From positions 1 through 47,054 of IMG/VR virus record IMGVR_UViG_3300031227_000085: 47,054 nt of DNA. One strand, given 5' to 3'. Below, one piece after another: positions 8,075-16,884 of this stretch. Each line of letters starts with the position of its first letter. Position 1 is the first letter of the stretch. The notes under the pieces are model-generated. The model had not been told where the DNA came from. It did not search any database and saw only the letters and a list, made by a program, of their open reading frames with translations. Origin of the DNA: a virus. Both the position numbers and the translations under genes were made by a program.

Positions 8075-8425
8075 ATGCCTTATAAAACAGGCTCGTGGGG
8101 AAAACAAGAGAAGGAGCGTAGTCGTGGCCGCAAAGACTATTTTCGTGAGTATCAACGTGAGTATCAACGAAGACTTAGACCCCAAGTTATAGCTAAGCTC
8201 GGAGGGAAATGCGCTCATTGTGGGTTTTCTGACCCCAGAGCGCTACAGATTGACCATATACGCGGTAACGGAACCGAAGAGCGAAAGAAAAGAGGGCATC
8301 GAGCGGGTTACTTGGTCAGAGTCCTAAGAAGTTTGGAGAATAAGGAAGGAAAATATCAACTTCTTTGTGCTAATTGTAATTGGATAAAACGCTATGAGAA
8401 TAATGAGATCAAAGGACGGGGGTGA
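8075..8425 (+). CDS. HNH homing endonuclease
   Basis: The protein has 116 residues: a basic N-terminus with two REYQR-like repeats, then an HNH domain with CAHCG, LQIDHIRGNG and CANCN zinc/active-site motifs. It is free-standing, between the tail tube and the tail chaperone genes. The ATG has no ribosome binding site but sits 6 bases from a consensus -10 box, so it is probably translated from a leaderless mRNA. The TGA stop lies in the GGGGGTGA ribosome binding site of the downstream chaperone gene, so the insertion leaves that signal intact. The insertion site is presumably cleaved in HEG-free relatives. Confidence 0.88.
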   Translation: MPYKTGSWGKQEKERSRGRKDYFREYQREYQRRLRPQVIAKLGGKCAHCGFSDPRALQIDHIRGNGTEERKKRGHRAGYLVRVLRSLENKEGKYQLLCANCNWIKRYENNEIKGRG

Positions 8426-8435
8426 TAAGATAACA

Positions 8436-8810
8436 ATGGAAAGACCATTCAAAGAATATGAGTTGCCTGTAACAAAGATGAAGGTGGGCGTGTTTAATTA
8501 TTATTTACACGCTGATAATGACACTATGAAATCTATTGCTCTTAAATCTACCAAGGTAGATGCGGAGGGCAAGGTTCTTAGTATGGATTTAAGTTATCAG
8601 GTGGAAAAGGATAACGAGGCGGTTTTGAGGGCAACTAAGTACATAAAAGACGGTGAGGAGCAGCTGAGTGTAGACCCTGACACGATTGGCAAGCTACCAG
8701 AGGACGACTTTAGGTTCTTGCTGGGGAAAGTCCCAAAAGGAAAAGGGAGCGAATCGACTACAGAGCCGTCAGGCGATACCTCAAAGCCACGCCCAAAGAA
8801 AGGAGAATAA
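8436..8810 (+). CDS. Tail assembly chaperone, gpG-like (zero-frame product)
   Basis: The zero-frame product has 124 residues from ATG 8436, preceded by GGGGGTGAT. It follows the tube gene and precedes the tape measure, the constant position of lambda G-like chaperones. It ends in a Lys/Pro-rich tail (KPRPKKGE). The heptamer CCCAAAG (8792-8798), read C CCA AAG, lies four codons before the stop, so a fraction of ribosomes should slip to the -1 frame. In the lambda family this product coats the tape measure protein during tail assembly. Confidence 0.75.
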   Translation: MERPFKEYELPVTKMKVGVFNYYLHADNDTMKSIALKSTKVDAEGKVLSMDLSYQVEKDNEAVLRATKYIKDGEEQLSVDPDTIGKLPEDDFRFLLGKVPKGKGSESTTEPSGDTSKPRPKKGE

Positions 8811-8986
8811 TTGACCCTAAAGGGCAAACGCTCGCCAGCAAGGTACCGGAGGAGTTTTGGGAGTATCTGTTGTTACGAGATTTCTTCGGGGGTAACTGGA
8901 TTGCCTTTGCGTCAACGCCAGATTATATAATTGACCGTATAAGACGATTTCGCTCCGTAGAAGCAAATGCCAGTAGACAGAAGTGA
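8436..8986 (+). CDS. Tail assembly chaperone fusion, gpGT-like (-1 frameshift product)
   Basis: After slippage at 8792-8798 the -1 frame stays open to TGA at 8984-8986, 20 bases inside the tape measure gene, as in lambda. The added segment of about 63 residues reads DPKGQTLASKVPEEFWEYLL and then RDFFGGNWIAFASTPDYIID, a compact domain like the T part of other GT proteins. The frameshift product would have about 183 residues. The T-like segment has no start codon or ribosome binding site of its own. The frame, slippery heptamer and overlap are seen directly; the frequency of slippage is not known. Confidence 0.75.
8792..8798 (+). other. Programmed -1 ribosomal frameshift slippery site
   Basis: CCCAAAG fits X XXY YYZ in the zero frame (C CCA AAG). 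It lies four codons before the G-like stop, and the -1 frame is free of stops on both sides. A GAAAGGAG sequence (8798-8805) follows closely. Confidence 0.75.
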
Positions 8987-11606
8987 CTTACAAATCATAA
9001 TAGAAGCCGTCAACAAGGCCTCCAAGGATTTGACCCAAATCAAGAAAGACTTGAAGGCGATGTCTGATGAGACCGAGGAGGCGGGGAAAGCGGCGAAGAA
9101 AACCGGCCTTGAGTCGGCTCTTGCCGCTGTTGGGTTAAGTGATATGGCCTCTGCTGTCGCTACGGGGCAAATTGCGGCTATTGCTCTTAAAGGTGCGCTT
9201 GATTTAGTAACTAAAGCGCTTCGGGGTTTAACAGACCTTATACGAGAATCTGTAGGGGAGTCGGCGGAGTTTGAGGCCACGATGAAGGGGTTAGATTCGG
9301 TGGCTAAGGCTTACGGGTTCAATGTAGATGCGGTAAGGAAGGCTTCAGAGCGGTTGTCAAAAGACGGTTTGCTTGCTCCAGCGGAGGCGGCGGCGACCTT
9401 GAAGAACATCCTTGCGGGACTGGCAGGGGTCACATTAGAACAGGCCGAGATGCTCGTTATGGCGATGAAGGACACGGCGGCCTACAACCGTGTGATAGAT
9501 GATTTCGGAGATGCTGTGGTTTTAACCTCTAAAGGACTTAGAAACCGCAACTCAATCCTTTCAGACTCGGCGGGCGTGCAGAAGAACCTCCAAGTTATCC
9601 TTCAGGAGTCAGATTATACCCTCCAAGACTTAGACAAAACGAGTACGAAGTACGCCGCAGCCCAAGCGCTAATAGTTGGTTATTTGAGGGAATCAGTGTT
9701 TGCAGCAGGTGACGCTGCCGAGTATATGGAGACCTACAAGGGAAAGCTGTCTCTGTTAAAGAGGGCGGCACTGGATGTGAAAGTTGCTATCGGTGATGCG
9801 GCCATTCCTGCATTTGAAGCACTAAAGCGGGTTCAACTGGAAGCCGTTGTAGCGGTCAAGGTTTGGATTGACGAGCATAGAGCGCAGTTGGAGCAAATGG
9901 GCAGGGATTTAGCAACCGCAGTACTAAGAGCAAGAGAGGCGGCCAAAGCGATTGCTTACGCTTTCAAAGGGATTGCGGTAGCGGCAGGGATAGCAGGGGC
10001 GGCCATAATTACGGTAAAGGCTAGCCAAATCATATTTAGTACCGCAACTTGGGCGACATTCATACCAGCTATTGTGGCATCTATTGCCCAATTAAAGTTA
10101 CTAGCAGCGTCCGCTATTGAAACCGCCGCTTTAATAGCGTTAGTACATCCGGAATATTTAGTAATTGCTGGGGTGGCAGCCGCAGGTGCGTTTGTGGCGT
10201 GGGAAACGGATTTTCTAGGTATGTCTTCAAACATAAAATCCACTTGGGAAAGTCTAAAGAATACCTTTAGCGCCGACATTGCCGATATGGGGATTGACTT
10301 AGGGGAAAGCGGGGACGACTTTGCGGGTTGGCAGGACAAGATTAATGAGATGTTGGAAGGACTTGGAGAATCATCAGGAAAGGCGGCGGATGAGATAGAG
10401 AAGTACGCACACGCCGTGGAGAAAAGCAACAAAGCATTTATGGAGCAACTAGATGACTTGCTCATCGCCCACCGAGACACCTACAAATCGTTGGAGAAGG
10501 ATATTCGAGAGGAACAGGCTACATTTGACAAGTCGATAAAGGACAAGAAGGAGGCGCAAGTAAAGGCGCTCAAAGATATGGCTGATAGACATAAAGAGAA
10601 AACCGCTTCCATCTTAGAAGATATAGATGAAGAACGGAGGGCGGCTAAGGATGAAATTGACGATATAAGTGGAGAATGGAACAAGCTAATAGAGTTAACA
10701 AAGAACGCCGGTGAGGACAGATTATCAAACCTCCAGGCGCAGTTAGATAAAGAGGAGGCGTTGGGTGGCAGCGCCAACCAAGATAAAATAGATGCTCTAA
10801 AGAAGATGATAGCTAAAGAGAAACAAGCTCTAAAGGACGCTTTGTCAGACCAAGAGGGTGAGCGGGATGAGGAAATAAAGGATGTAACCGACACCTTGGA
10901 GGAGAAAATCACAAAGCTAGAGGCCGAGTTAGCGAAAGAAGAAGAAGCGCACAAAGAGTCGGTTGAGGAGAAGAAGGCATCTTACGAAGAGGATGTTCGA
11001 AACTTCACGGACGCCTACGATAAGAAACTCGGTACGCTTGAAGAAAAGCTAAGTGAGGAACGCCAAATTAGGGAGAGGTACGCTGAGGATTTTAATAGAA
11101 TTGGAGATAAGCAAGCCGAAGATGATATTACTAGGTTGATACGGCGACACCAAGATGAGCTGGAGGAGATGACCTACCAACACAATAAGGCGCTATCGAA
11201 GCTAGACGACTTTAACCAGAAAGTTGGGTCGGGCGCACAGGATACGGCTGACAAAGTTAGGGATGCCTATGTAGGAGCGATTGACGAAGTAGTGGAAAGC
11301 GCACAGAGACTCCAACCCGCTTTAACTGGGGCGCAACTCCAGCCCGCCGGTGGGCTACAAGGTGGGACTCCGGCGTCTTGGCTTCAAGGTGGGCAGCACG
11401 GAGGGATATTTGCCGAACCTACAATAATTGGGGAGAAGGGTTACCCAGAGCTTGTACTTCCTTTAGGGGAACCCGCAAGGGCGGATAACCTAATAAAGTC
11501 TTTAGGTAGGGGAGAGGTGACACAGAACTTCTATATTACAGTCAAGAGAGAATCGGACATTGATTTAATTATGGAGCGGGCGGCGTTCAATATGGAGAAC
11601 AAATGA
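8967..11606 (+). CDS. Tail tape measure protein
   Basis: The 879-residue protein is the longest of the tail module. Residues 1-130 are helical with a small Gly/Ala-rich part. Residues about 315-410 contain hydrophobic helices (IAVAAGIAGAAIITV, TAALIALVHPEYLVIAGVAA). Residues about 470-760 are a long, highly charged coiled coil (repeated EEK/KEE patterns). The C-terminus holds the usual tape measure ending GGIFAEPTIIGEKGYPELVL. It sets tail length, sits inside the tube and probably helps DNA entry. It overlaps the GT frameshift product at its start and the distal tail gene at its end. A tail length cannot be derived reliably here. Confidence 0.9.
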   Translation: MPVDRSDLQIIIEAVNKASKDLTQIKKDLKAMSDETEEAGKAAKKTGLESALAAVGLSDMASAVATGQIAAIALKGALDLVTKALRGLTDLIRESVGESAEFEATMKGLDSVAKAYGFNVDAVRKASERLSKDGLLAPAEAAATLKNILAGLAGVTLEQAEMLVMAMKDTAAYNRVIDDFGDAVVLTSKGLRNRNSILSDSAGVQKNLQVILQESDYTLQDLDKTSTKYAAAQALIVGYLRESVFAAGDAAEYMETYKGKLSLLKRAALDVKVAIGDAAIPAFEALKRVQLEAVVAVKVWIDEHRAQLEQMGRDLATAVLRAREAAKAIAYAFKGIAVAAGIAGAAIITVKASQIIFSTATWATFIPAIVASIAQLKLLAASAIETAALIALVHPEYLVIAGVAAAGAFVAWETDFLGMSSNIKSTWESLKNTFSADIADMGIDLGESGDDFAGWQDKINEMLEGLGESSGKAADEIEKYAHAVEKSNKAFMEQLDDLLIAHRDTYKSLEKDIREEQATFDKSIKDKKEAQVKALKDMADRHKEKTASILEDIDEERRAAKDEIDDISGEWNKLIELTKNAGEDRLSNLQAQLDKEEALGGSANQDKIDALKKMIAKEKQALKDALSDQEGERDEEIKDVTDTLEEKITKLEAELAKEEEAHKESVEEKKASYEEDVRNFTDAYDKKLGTLEEKLSEERQIRERYAEDFNRIGDKQAEDDITRLIRRHQDELEEMTYQHNKALSKLDDFNQKVGSGAQDTADKVRDAYVGAIDEVVESAQRLQPALTGAQLQPAGGLQGGTPASWLQGGQHGGIFAEPTIIGEKGYPELVLPLGEPARADNLIKSLGRGEVTQNFYITVKRESDIDLIMERAAFNMENK

Positions 11607-12391
11607 AATCTATAACCATTGGCGGAATAACAATCGGACAGTCATCAGATTACTACAAAATAAGGGAGGCGCTGGGATTCGGAATGGCCGATGTTGAGGT
11701 GGTGAAGCACGAGCGTCCGGGGTACCACGGGTCGAAAATCCCTAGGGCTTTGTGGAGAGCTAGAACAATGCGACTCTTGGTTGGGGTTAAGTCGTCGACT
11801 ATCTCGGACTACAATATAAAACGGAGGGCGCTGCTGGCAGCCCTAGACCTTCCACGGGACGGGCTATCAACAATGCTGCTAACTACAACGGACGACTTGG
11901 ATTTACAGTGTATGGTTCAGTTAGCAGGAAAGGTCGATGCTCCTCTTTTGAGGGGTGAGGTAACTATGGGAAATATCTGGGTTCCGTTAATCGCACCCGA
12001 TCCAAACTTTTACTCTCAGACCGAAGACGGAGACGATGTAACATTTGTGGCGGGTTCCGGAGTAGTAAATAATGGGGGTAACGCACCAGTTTATCCGGTA
12101 ATAAGAGTCCACGGAGACGTGAGCGGGGCGATTACGATTACTAACACCACCCTTAGTAGGACGGTCAGTTTCGCCGGACTCAGCTTGGCTGCTGGCGAGT
12201 ATATGGATATTGATATGCTAAACGAGACTGTGGTTAAGAGTGACGACTCGAATCTATACTCTTATGTAAATGCGGACGACTTCTGGCAGCTCGGAGAAGG
12301 GAATAACACCATCACAATCTCGGCGACTGTGGGCGGGTCAGGAGATAGGAAAATAACCGTTACCTATAGGGACGGCTGGGTTGGCATTTGA
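11603..12391 (+). CDS. Distal tail protein (Dit-like)
   Basis: The 262-residue product starts in ATGA overlap with the tape measure gene, the constant place of distal tail proteins. It has an N-terminal beta domain (ITIGGITIGQSSDYYKIREA) and a C-terminal galectin-like half. The signature of that half is GGNAPVYPVIRVHG, then GEYMDIDMLNETVVKSDDSN and FWQLGEGNNTITISA, which is typical of Dit C-terminal domains. It forms the ring that joins the tube to the tail tip. No unusual features. Confidence 0.75.
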   Translation: MKSITIGGITIGQSSDYYKIREALGFGMADVEVVKHERPGYHGSKIPRALWRARTMRLLVGVKSSTISDYNIKRRALLAALDLPRDGLSTMLLTTTDDLDLQCMVQLAGKVDAPLLRGEVTMGNIWVPLIAPDPNFYSQTEDGDDVTFVAGSGVVNNGGNAPVYPVIRVHGDVSGAITITNTTLSRTVSFAGLSLAAGEYMDIDMLNETVVKSDDSNLYSYVNADDFWQLGEGNNTITISATVGGSGDRKITVTYRDGWVGI

Positions 12392-13437
12392 TGACTGGAG
12401 AAAAGAGCGATTTCAAATTTCTAATAAGGAACCCTAGCGGGGACTATTTGGCTTCATTAGTGAACGCTAGGGAGAGGTGGTTCAGGGAAGCCCTCAACCA
12501 CGGGGGGGCGGCTGGTTTTATTCTGGATACCACGGACGAGCTTTGTAACTCGACTATTCTAGCGGTTAACCAGAACGAGTTGATTGTGGAGTACAAGGGA
12601 ACTAAGCTGTGGGGTGGGCAGATATGTTATGTGAGGAAAATAGCAAAGGGAAATGATTTGTACTGGGAGGTAGGGGCCAAGCAATTCTTTAATCTTTTCG
12701 AGAAACGATTCTGTGGTTACAACAAGTCCACCGGAATATCAGACCCCAGAGAGTTTACTACAATAGATTCGGGAACCATTGCGTGGACTCTTATTGACGA
12801 GTCGCAATCAGAGGTTAACGGCGATTTTGGAGTTACCGAGGGTACGATTCAGGCATCAGTTAATAGAACCAAGGAGTATGAGCGCAAGAACATTGCCGAG
12901 GCGATTTTGGAATTGGCAGATAACGACTTCGGGTTCGATTTCGAGATTACTACGGAGAAGGTCTTCAATGTCTACTACCCGTTCAAGGGAACCATAAAGG
13001 ACGATGTGGTGTTCCGGTATCCGGGGAACTGTGAGGACTTCAACTGCCTAGAGGACGGTTGGAGTGTACTAAATCACGAACTTGGTTTAGGGAGGCACTG
13101 GGGGGGCCAAGAGATTCAGTATGTAGTAGATGACGCCACCTCCCAAGGTAGTTACAAGCGGCGGGAGGATATAAAGTCCTACAAAGATGTAGGAGTTCAG
13201 GCGTTCCTAACGGATATGGTTGAGGAGGATATTGATTGGCTAAAGGACATTCACAAGGTGGTGAAGTTCGGGGCTAGAATAGACGAGAAGACCGATTTAA
13301 CTGATTACGAGCTGGGGGACTTGGTTCGGTGCGTGGCAGATGCCTTTGATGTTGATGAATCACTTTATGTTTACGAAAGGTCGGTCAAGGTTGGCGATGA
13401 TGACGAACCGGAGGTTAATTTAACTCTGGGTGATTAA
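12388..13437 (+). CDS. Tail hub protein, ReqiPepy6 Gp37-like
   Basis: The protein has 349 residues and overlaps the Dit-like gene by 4 bases. N-terminal beta-rich region, then a central segment with NRTKEYERKNIAEAILELAD and GFDFEI, and a C-terminal part with DLTDYELGDLVRCVADAF. This matches the layout of Gp37-like/baseplate hub proteins of siphoviruses, which form the inner tail tip and carry the fibre. The assignment rests on gene order and general pattern rather than on a catalytic motif. A short gap with a weak ribosome binding site separates it from the fibre gene. Confidence 0.6.
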   Translation: MMTGEKSDFKFLIRNPSGDYLASLVNARERWFREALNHGGAAGFILDTTDELCNSTILAVNQNELIVEYKGTKLWGGQICYVRKIAKGNDLYWEVGAKQFFNLFEKRFCGYNKSTGISDPREFTTIDSGTIAWTLIDESQSEVNGDFGVTEGTIQASVNRTKEYERKNIAEAILELADNDFGFDFEITTEKVFNVYYPFKGTIKDDVVFRYPGNCEDFNCLEDGWSVLNHELGLGRHWGGQEIQYVVDDATSQGSYKRREDIKSYKDVGVQAFLTDMVEEDIDWLKDIHKVVKFGARIDEKTDLTDYELGDLVRCVADAFDVDESLYVYERSVKVGDDDEPEVNLTLGD

Positions 13438-13488
13438 AGGTGCGACACATTACTATTTAATGTAGCAGAAACCTGAGAAAGTGCACAG

Positions 13489-15150
13489 ATGAGAAGACGA
13501 CACTTACCAAGATTAGATTACGAATACGTCAAGATTTCCAAACGGGTTCATATACTTGAACGCATCGTTCAGGCTATTGGGTTCACCCCAGACTTTCCCT
13601 ATACCCTAAATGTAAACGATGGCACGAGAAACCGAGTCCTAATTGGAAAGATAAATGGAGAATACGGAATTAAGATAGTGGACAACGCCGGAGCCACTAT
13701 CATATTCGCCGATGGACACATCACGGCGGACGGGATTACCACAGGAACCCTAGACGCTAATGTAGTAGATGTAATTAACCTAACCGCCGAGAATATAGTC
13801 ACGGGGACACTTGAGGCGGATTTTATTAGTGGTGGGACTTTTGACTGCTCAACAATGTCTGTGATACATCTGAGCGCTGGTTCCATTGATACAGGCTCGA
13901 TGCACGGGGATTACATTCAGGCGGGAACACTGGATGCTGACCGAATTAAGGCGAACGATATTACGGCAGACCAGCTTTCCACAAGCACCCTAATAACACA
14001 GTCAGCGCAGATAGGTAACGCTGTTATAGAGAACGCCCATATATCAAGTTTGGATGCTGGAAAGATTGATACAGGGATACTAGATGCTCAACATATCAGT
14101 ACCCGCTCCCTACACGCCGACAAGATTACCTGGCATACGATAACCACGGACGAGGTTAATTACCTACACGCTAATAGGGTTGACAGAGGAGAGATGAGAG
14201 CGAACCGGCTGTATGGAGGGGAGGGATACATTGACACCTTAGTCTTTAAGGACATATATGGGGGCTCTTGCGCATTTAGAATATGGATAGAAGGAGAGGA
14301 TGGTATCTATGTTGGTGGTGATGTGTTATGTGACGACCTCTTTGCGGGCGGCGACCTATATGCAGGCCACGACTTAAATGTAGACAACAATGCTTACATA
14401 AAAGCGCCGTGGAGTGTGAAGGGATTCAACTGTGGACAGGACGGGTGGGTAACGCAGACCTGGTGGTTCAGAGAGGACTTGTGGGTTCACGGCAATTTCG
14501 GTGTAAGTGGTAGCAAGGGGTTCATAATCGAGCACCCCGAAGACCCAGAGAAGTATATCCAATACACGAGCCACGAAGGGCCGGAGGTATTACTGAGAAT
14601 AAGGGGCAAAGATAAACTAAAGAAGGGAAGTGTTACTATCGAGTTACCGAACCATTGGGGGCTGGTAACGGAGGAGGAAGAAATCTCTGTAATGCTTACT
14701 CCTGCGGGAGACTGTAATGGGCTGTTTGTTGAGATGGACTCCATAACCCAGAAATCATTTACGGTCAAAGAGCTACAGGGGGGAGAATCGGGCGTTGACT
14801 TCTTCTGGGAAGTGCTGGCAGTTAGGAAGGGTTACAAAGACCACCCTGTTATCATAGATAAGAGAGACCACCCCAAGCAAAAGGGTAACCCGAAATATCT
14901 GGATTACCAGCACGAAAGGAGCGCCTTGAGCGATGAGGAGTATAATGTGGCGAAGGAGTTAGGTGGGTCGGTTGAAAGAAAATCCAAGAAGGTCAGAGCG
15001 CTTGAGGTTGACCTTGTTAAGACCTTGGTTAAAAGGAGCAAAGAGAACGGGCGGGACTATTTTGAGGGGAGGTTCTTTAAGGAACTTTCATCTAAAGAGG
15101 TCGTGAGGCTTAGAAAGGCGGCCAATGATAATTTTCTCCCAAAGGGATAA
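13489..15150 (+). CDS. Tail fibre/tip protein with TGTLDAxxI beta-repeats
   Basis: The protein has 553 residues. Residues about 80-245 are built of short repeats around the pattern TAENIVTGTLEADFI and AGTLDADRIKANDITADQL, a beta-solenoid common in siphovirus tail tip proteins. Residues 250-320 are Gly/Asp-rich (GGDVLCDDLFAGGDLYAGHD). A C-terminal domain after KGFIIEHPEDPEKYIQYTSH resembles the tail-protein domain often found with S74-like fibres, but I do not see a clear self-cleavage motif. The last 80 residues are charged. It probably contacts the host surface. The stop overlaps the lysin gene by 26 bases. Confidence 0.75.
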   Translation: MRRRHLPRLDYEYVKISKRVHILERIVQAIGFTPDFPYTLNVNDGTRNRVLIGKINGEYGIKIVDNAGATIIFADGHITADGITTGTLDANVVDVINLTAENIVTGTLEADFISGGTFDCSTMSVIHLSAGSIDTGSMHGDYIQAGTLDADRIKANDITADQLSTSTLITQSAQIGNAVIENAHISSLDAGKIDTGILDAQHISTRSLHADKITWHTITTDEVNYLHANRVDRGEMRANRLYGGEGYIDTLVFKDIYGGSCAFRIWIEGEDGIYVGGDVLCDDLFAGGDLYAGHDLNVDNNAYIKAPWSVKGFNCGQDGWVTQTWWFREDLWVHGNFGVSGSKGFIIEHPEDPEKYIQYTSHEGPEVLLRIRGKDKLKKGSVTIELPNHWGLVTEEEEISVMLTPAGDCNGLFVEMDSITQKSFTVKELQGGESGVDFFWEVLAVRKGYKDHPVIIDKRDHPKQKGNPKYLDYQHERSALSDEEYNVAKELGGSVERKSKKVRALEVDLVKTLVKRSKENGRDYFEGRFFKELSSKEVVRLRKAANDNFLPKG

Positions 15151-16147
15151 AAGGTGGAAAGATAAGAAGCTCGGGTTCAGTGACGTAACTATCGGCAGTC
15201 ACGGTTGTGTGGTTGATTGCTTAGCAATGATTGCCACCGAGTGTGGGAAGGATACCGACCCCGACAGAATGAACGAGGACTTGAAGAAAGTAAACGGCTT
15301 CTCTGGCGGCTACTACAAGTGGGGTTCGCTGACCGAAATATATCCTGATATTAAATACACGAAAGCCGTCAAAACCCCCGAACCACTTACGGCCAACCAG
15401 TTCAAGGAGATTAACGACCACCTTTCAAAAGGTTTGGTAATGCTAGAGGTAGATTCTAACCCGAATACCGCTGCGGTAGAGGGGCATTTTGTTTTGGCGC
15501 TGTTCGAGACCGAGAGAACCTATCGGATAGCCGACCCGTGGACGGGACGGGAGTGCCTACTAAGTAAATACGGCACGGCGAAGTACACAATCCAAAGGTA
15601 TGTTCTATACGAGGGCGTTGCTCCTGTCGAACCTAAGAACGAATCAGGCTGCTTCAAGGAGTGTTTTATAACCCAAGCCCACCGGTGGCCAAATGAGGAG
15701 GAAACAAAAGAATGGGAGAAGTCCGACAATCCTGTCTATGCTTTTGTACAGAATAACGCACCGAACCCAATAAAGGAAGAATTGGTTCGTACTAAGGACA
15801 AAGTTCGTACCTTGGATGAAACTATTGGAAAACTACGCACTGAAATGATTTCTAAGGGGGGTAAATGGAAAGAGGCGGGGAAAAGGTTGGCTGGGGATAT
15901 AACTCGCTTAGAGGGGGAGCTAAAGAGCACAGGGGAGAGCATCGAAGAAAAGGACACCCAGATAGACGAGCTGATAAACAGAATGGTCGCTAGTGCTACA
16001 AACTGGACTAGGGAGAAGAAGATATTGGAGGATGCCGTTGAGAACCAGAACCAGATTATCTACAACGAGGTTAAACTGTCGAGGCTCACCGGCTGGGGTC
16101 TAATTCTTGAAGGTTGCCGGAAACTGATGGGGGGTGGTAAAGGATGA
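15125..16147 (+). CDS. C39-like cysteine peptidase with coiled-coil tail (probable lysin or tail-tip peptidase)
   Basis: Residues 1-160 have the C39-like/papain-like layout: an opening FSQRDKRWKDKKLGF, the catalytic Cys28 in GSHGCVVDCLAM, His121 in EGHFVLALF and Asp137 in IADPWTG. Residues about 215-315 are a long coiled coil (RTKDKVRTLDETIGKLRTEM and following). A short C-terminal hydrophobic stretch (TGWGLILEGC) ends it. The neighbouring holin-like gene, overlapped by ATGA, suggests peptidoglycan cross-bridge cleavage at lysis. An alternative is a virion peptidase, since it directly follows the fibre gene. No amidase or lysozyme domain is present. Confidence 0.7.
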   Translation: MIIFSQRDKRWKDKKLGFSDVTIGSHGCVVDCLAMIATECGKDTDPDRMNEDLKKVNGFSGGYYKWGSLTEIYPDIKYTKAVKTPEPLTANQFKEINDHLSKGLVMLEVDSNPNTAAVEGHFVLALFETERTYRIADPWTGRECLLSKYGTAKYTIQRYVLYEGVAPVEPKNESGCFKECFITQAHRWPNEEETKEWEKSDNPVYAFVQNNAPNPIKEELVRTKDKVRTLDETIGKLRTEMISKGGKWKEAGKRLAGDITRLEGELKSTGESIEEKDTQIDELINRMVASATNWTREKKILEDAVENQNQIIYNEVKLSRLTGWGLILEGCRKLMGGGKG

Positions 16148-16434
16148 CATCAGAACTATTCTCGGGATTTGTAGGACTGTTTATGCCGTTTGTGGTTGAG
16201 GTTATGAAAGCCAAGCTCCCGGAAACGAAGGGGAAGTGGTTGGGGTTTGTGTTGGCGTTGGGAGCGTCTGTGGTAGTCGGGGGAGCGAGTTCTTATATAG
16301 AGGCGGGGTTTAATATGGAAAATATCTTAGCTTCGGTAGGAGCGGCCCTAATTGCTTCGCAGGGAGTATATAACTTCTGGTTCAAACCAGCTGGGATTGA
16401 TAAGAGGATTAACGGAAAAGTGGGGGGCAAATAA
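16144..16434 (+). CDS. Holin-like membrane protein
   Basis: The 96-residue protein has about three hydrophobic segments: residues 5-22 (LFSGFVGLFMPFVVEVM), 32-50 (WLGFVLALGASVVVGGASS) and 58-80 (ENILASVGAALIASQGVYNF). A short basic tail (DKRINGKVGGK) follows. Size, topology and its overlap with the C39-like peptidase gene fit a holin that makes the membrane lesion for lysis. There is no sequence motif that proves it. It is the last gene of the rightward late operon before the hairpin at 16478. Confidence 0.7.
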   Translation: MTSELFSGFVGLFMPFVVEVMKAKLPETKGKWLGFVLALGASVVVGGASSYIEAGFNMENILASVGAALIASQGVYNFWFKPAGIDKRINGKVGGK

Positions 16435-16477
16435 TGGTCTGTAAGAAGAAGAAATCATCTAATTAAGGTGGCCGAGG

Positions 16478-16518
16478 GGGGGACAGTTGCTTTTCAGCCA
16501 AAGAGCCAGCTGTCCCCC
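16478..16518 (+). terminator. Hairpin terminator ending the late operon
   Basis: GGGGGACAG (16478-16486) pairs with CTGTCCCCC (16510-16518), extendable by three more pairs. CTTTC follows, a weak U-tract. It separates the lysis genes from the early promoter at 16543. Confidence 0.7.
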
Positions 16519-16542
16519 TTTCGGGTGTATAGAGGAAAAGAC

Positions 16543-16571
16543 TTGACAAGATAAAATAAATAGGGCATAAT
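16543..16571 (+). promoter_or_regulatory. Early promoter 1
   Basis: TTGACA (16543-16548), 17-base spacer, CATAAT (16566-16571). It has the extended upstream sequence GGAAAAGACTTGACAA shared with promoters at 18744 and 21510. The predicted leader before ATG 16585 is only about 6 bases. Confidence 0.75.
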
Positions 16572-16584
16572 AAGACTAAGCAAG

Positions 16585-16884
16585 ATGATAAACCCCTACA
16601 GCAAGGCAAAATCCCAAGTTAACCAAACCCGATTAGACCAATTAAAACAGAAATGCCTTCAATTACAGGGGGTTGAGAAGGTTAGAAAAGCCAGCCGTGG
16701 CGACGGCTGTTTCGTATACTTTCGAGAAATATTATTAAGTTCGGGTATGTTTTGGAAACCACGTACTTTCGTTTTCTTAGAGGGATGGGAAGATAGTTTG
16801 AAAATGGCAAGTATTGAATATGCTGGACGATATAATGAATTGCCTAATTTAACCGCAACCATGAAGGGGGGTGATATAAAGTGA
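16585..16884 (+). CDS. Hypothetical early protein
   Basis: The 99-residue protein is first after early promoter 1. It has a basic helical start (RLDQLKQKCLQLQGVEKVRK), then a beta-like middle (GCFVYFREILLSSGMFWKPR). I do not recognise it. The predicted mRNA leader is very short and no good ribosome binding site is seen. The 3' end overlaps the next gene and provides its ribosome binding site (AAGGGGGGTGAT). Confidence 0.6.
   Translation: MINPYSKAKSQVNQTRLDQLKQKCLQLQGVEKVRKASRGDGCFVYFREILLSSGMFWKPRTFVFLEGWEDSLKMASIEYAGRYNELPNLTATMKGGDIK

Noticed and set aside
7977-8192. 71-codon frame after the tail tube stop, in the same frame
   Set aside because: No ribosome binding site or domain, and it overlaps the HNH gene; mentioned only as a readthrough possibility.
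16434-16466. 10-codon frame MVCKKKKSSN after the holin-like gene
   Set aside because: It overlaps the stop by TAATG but is too short to support without conservation.
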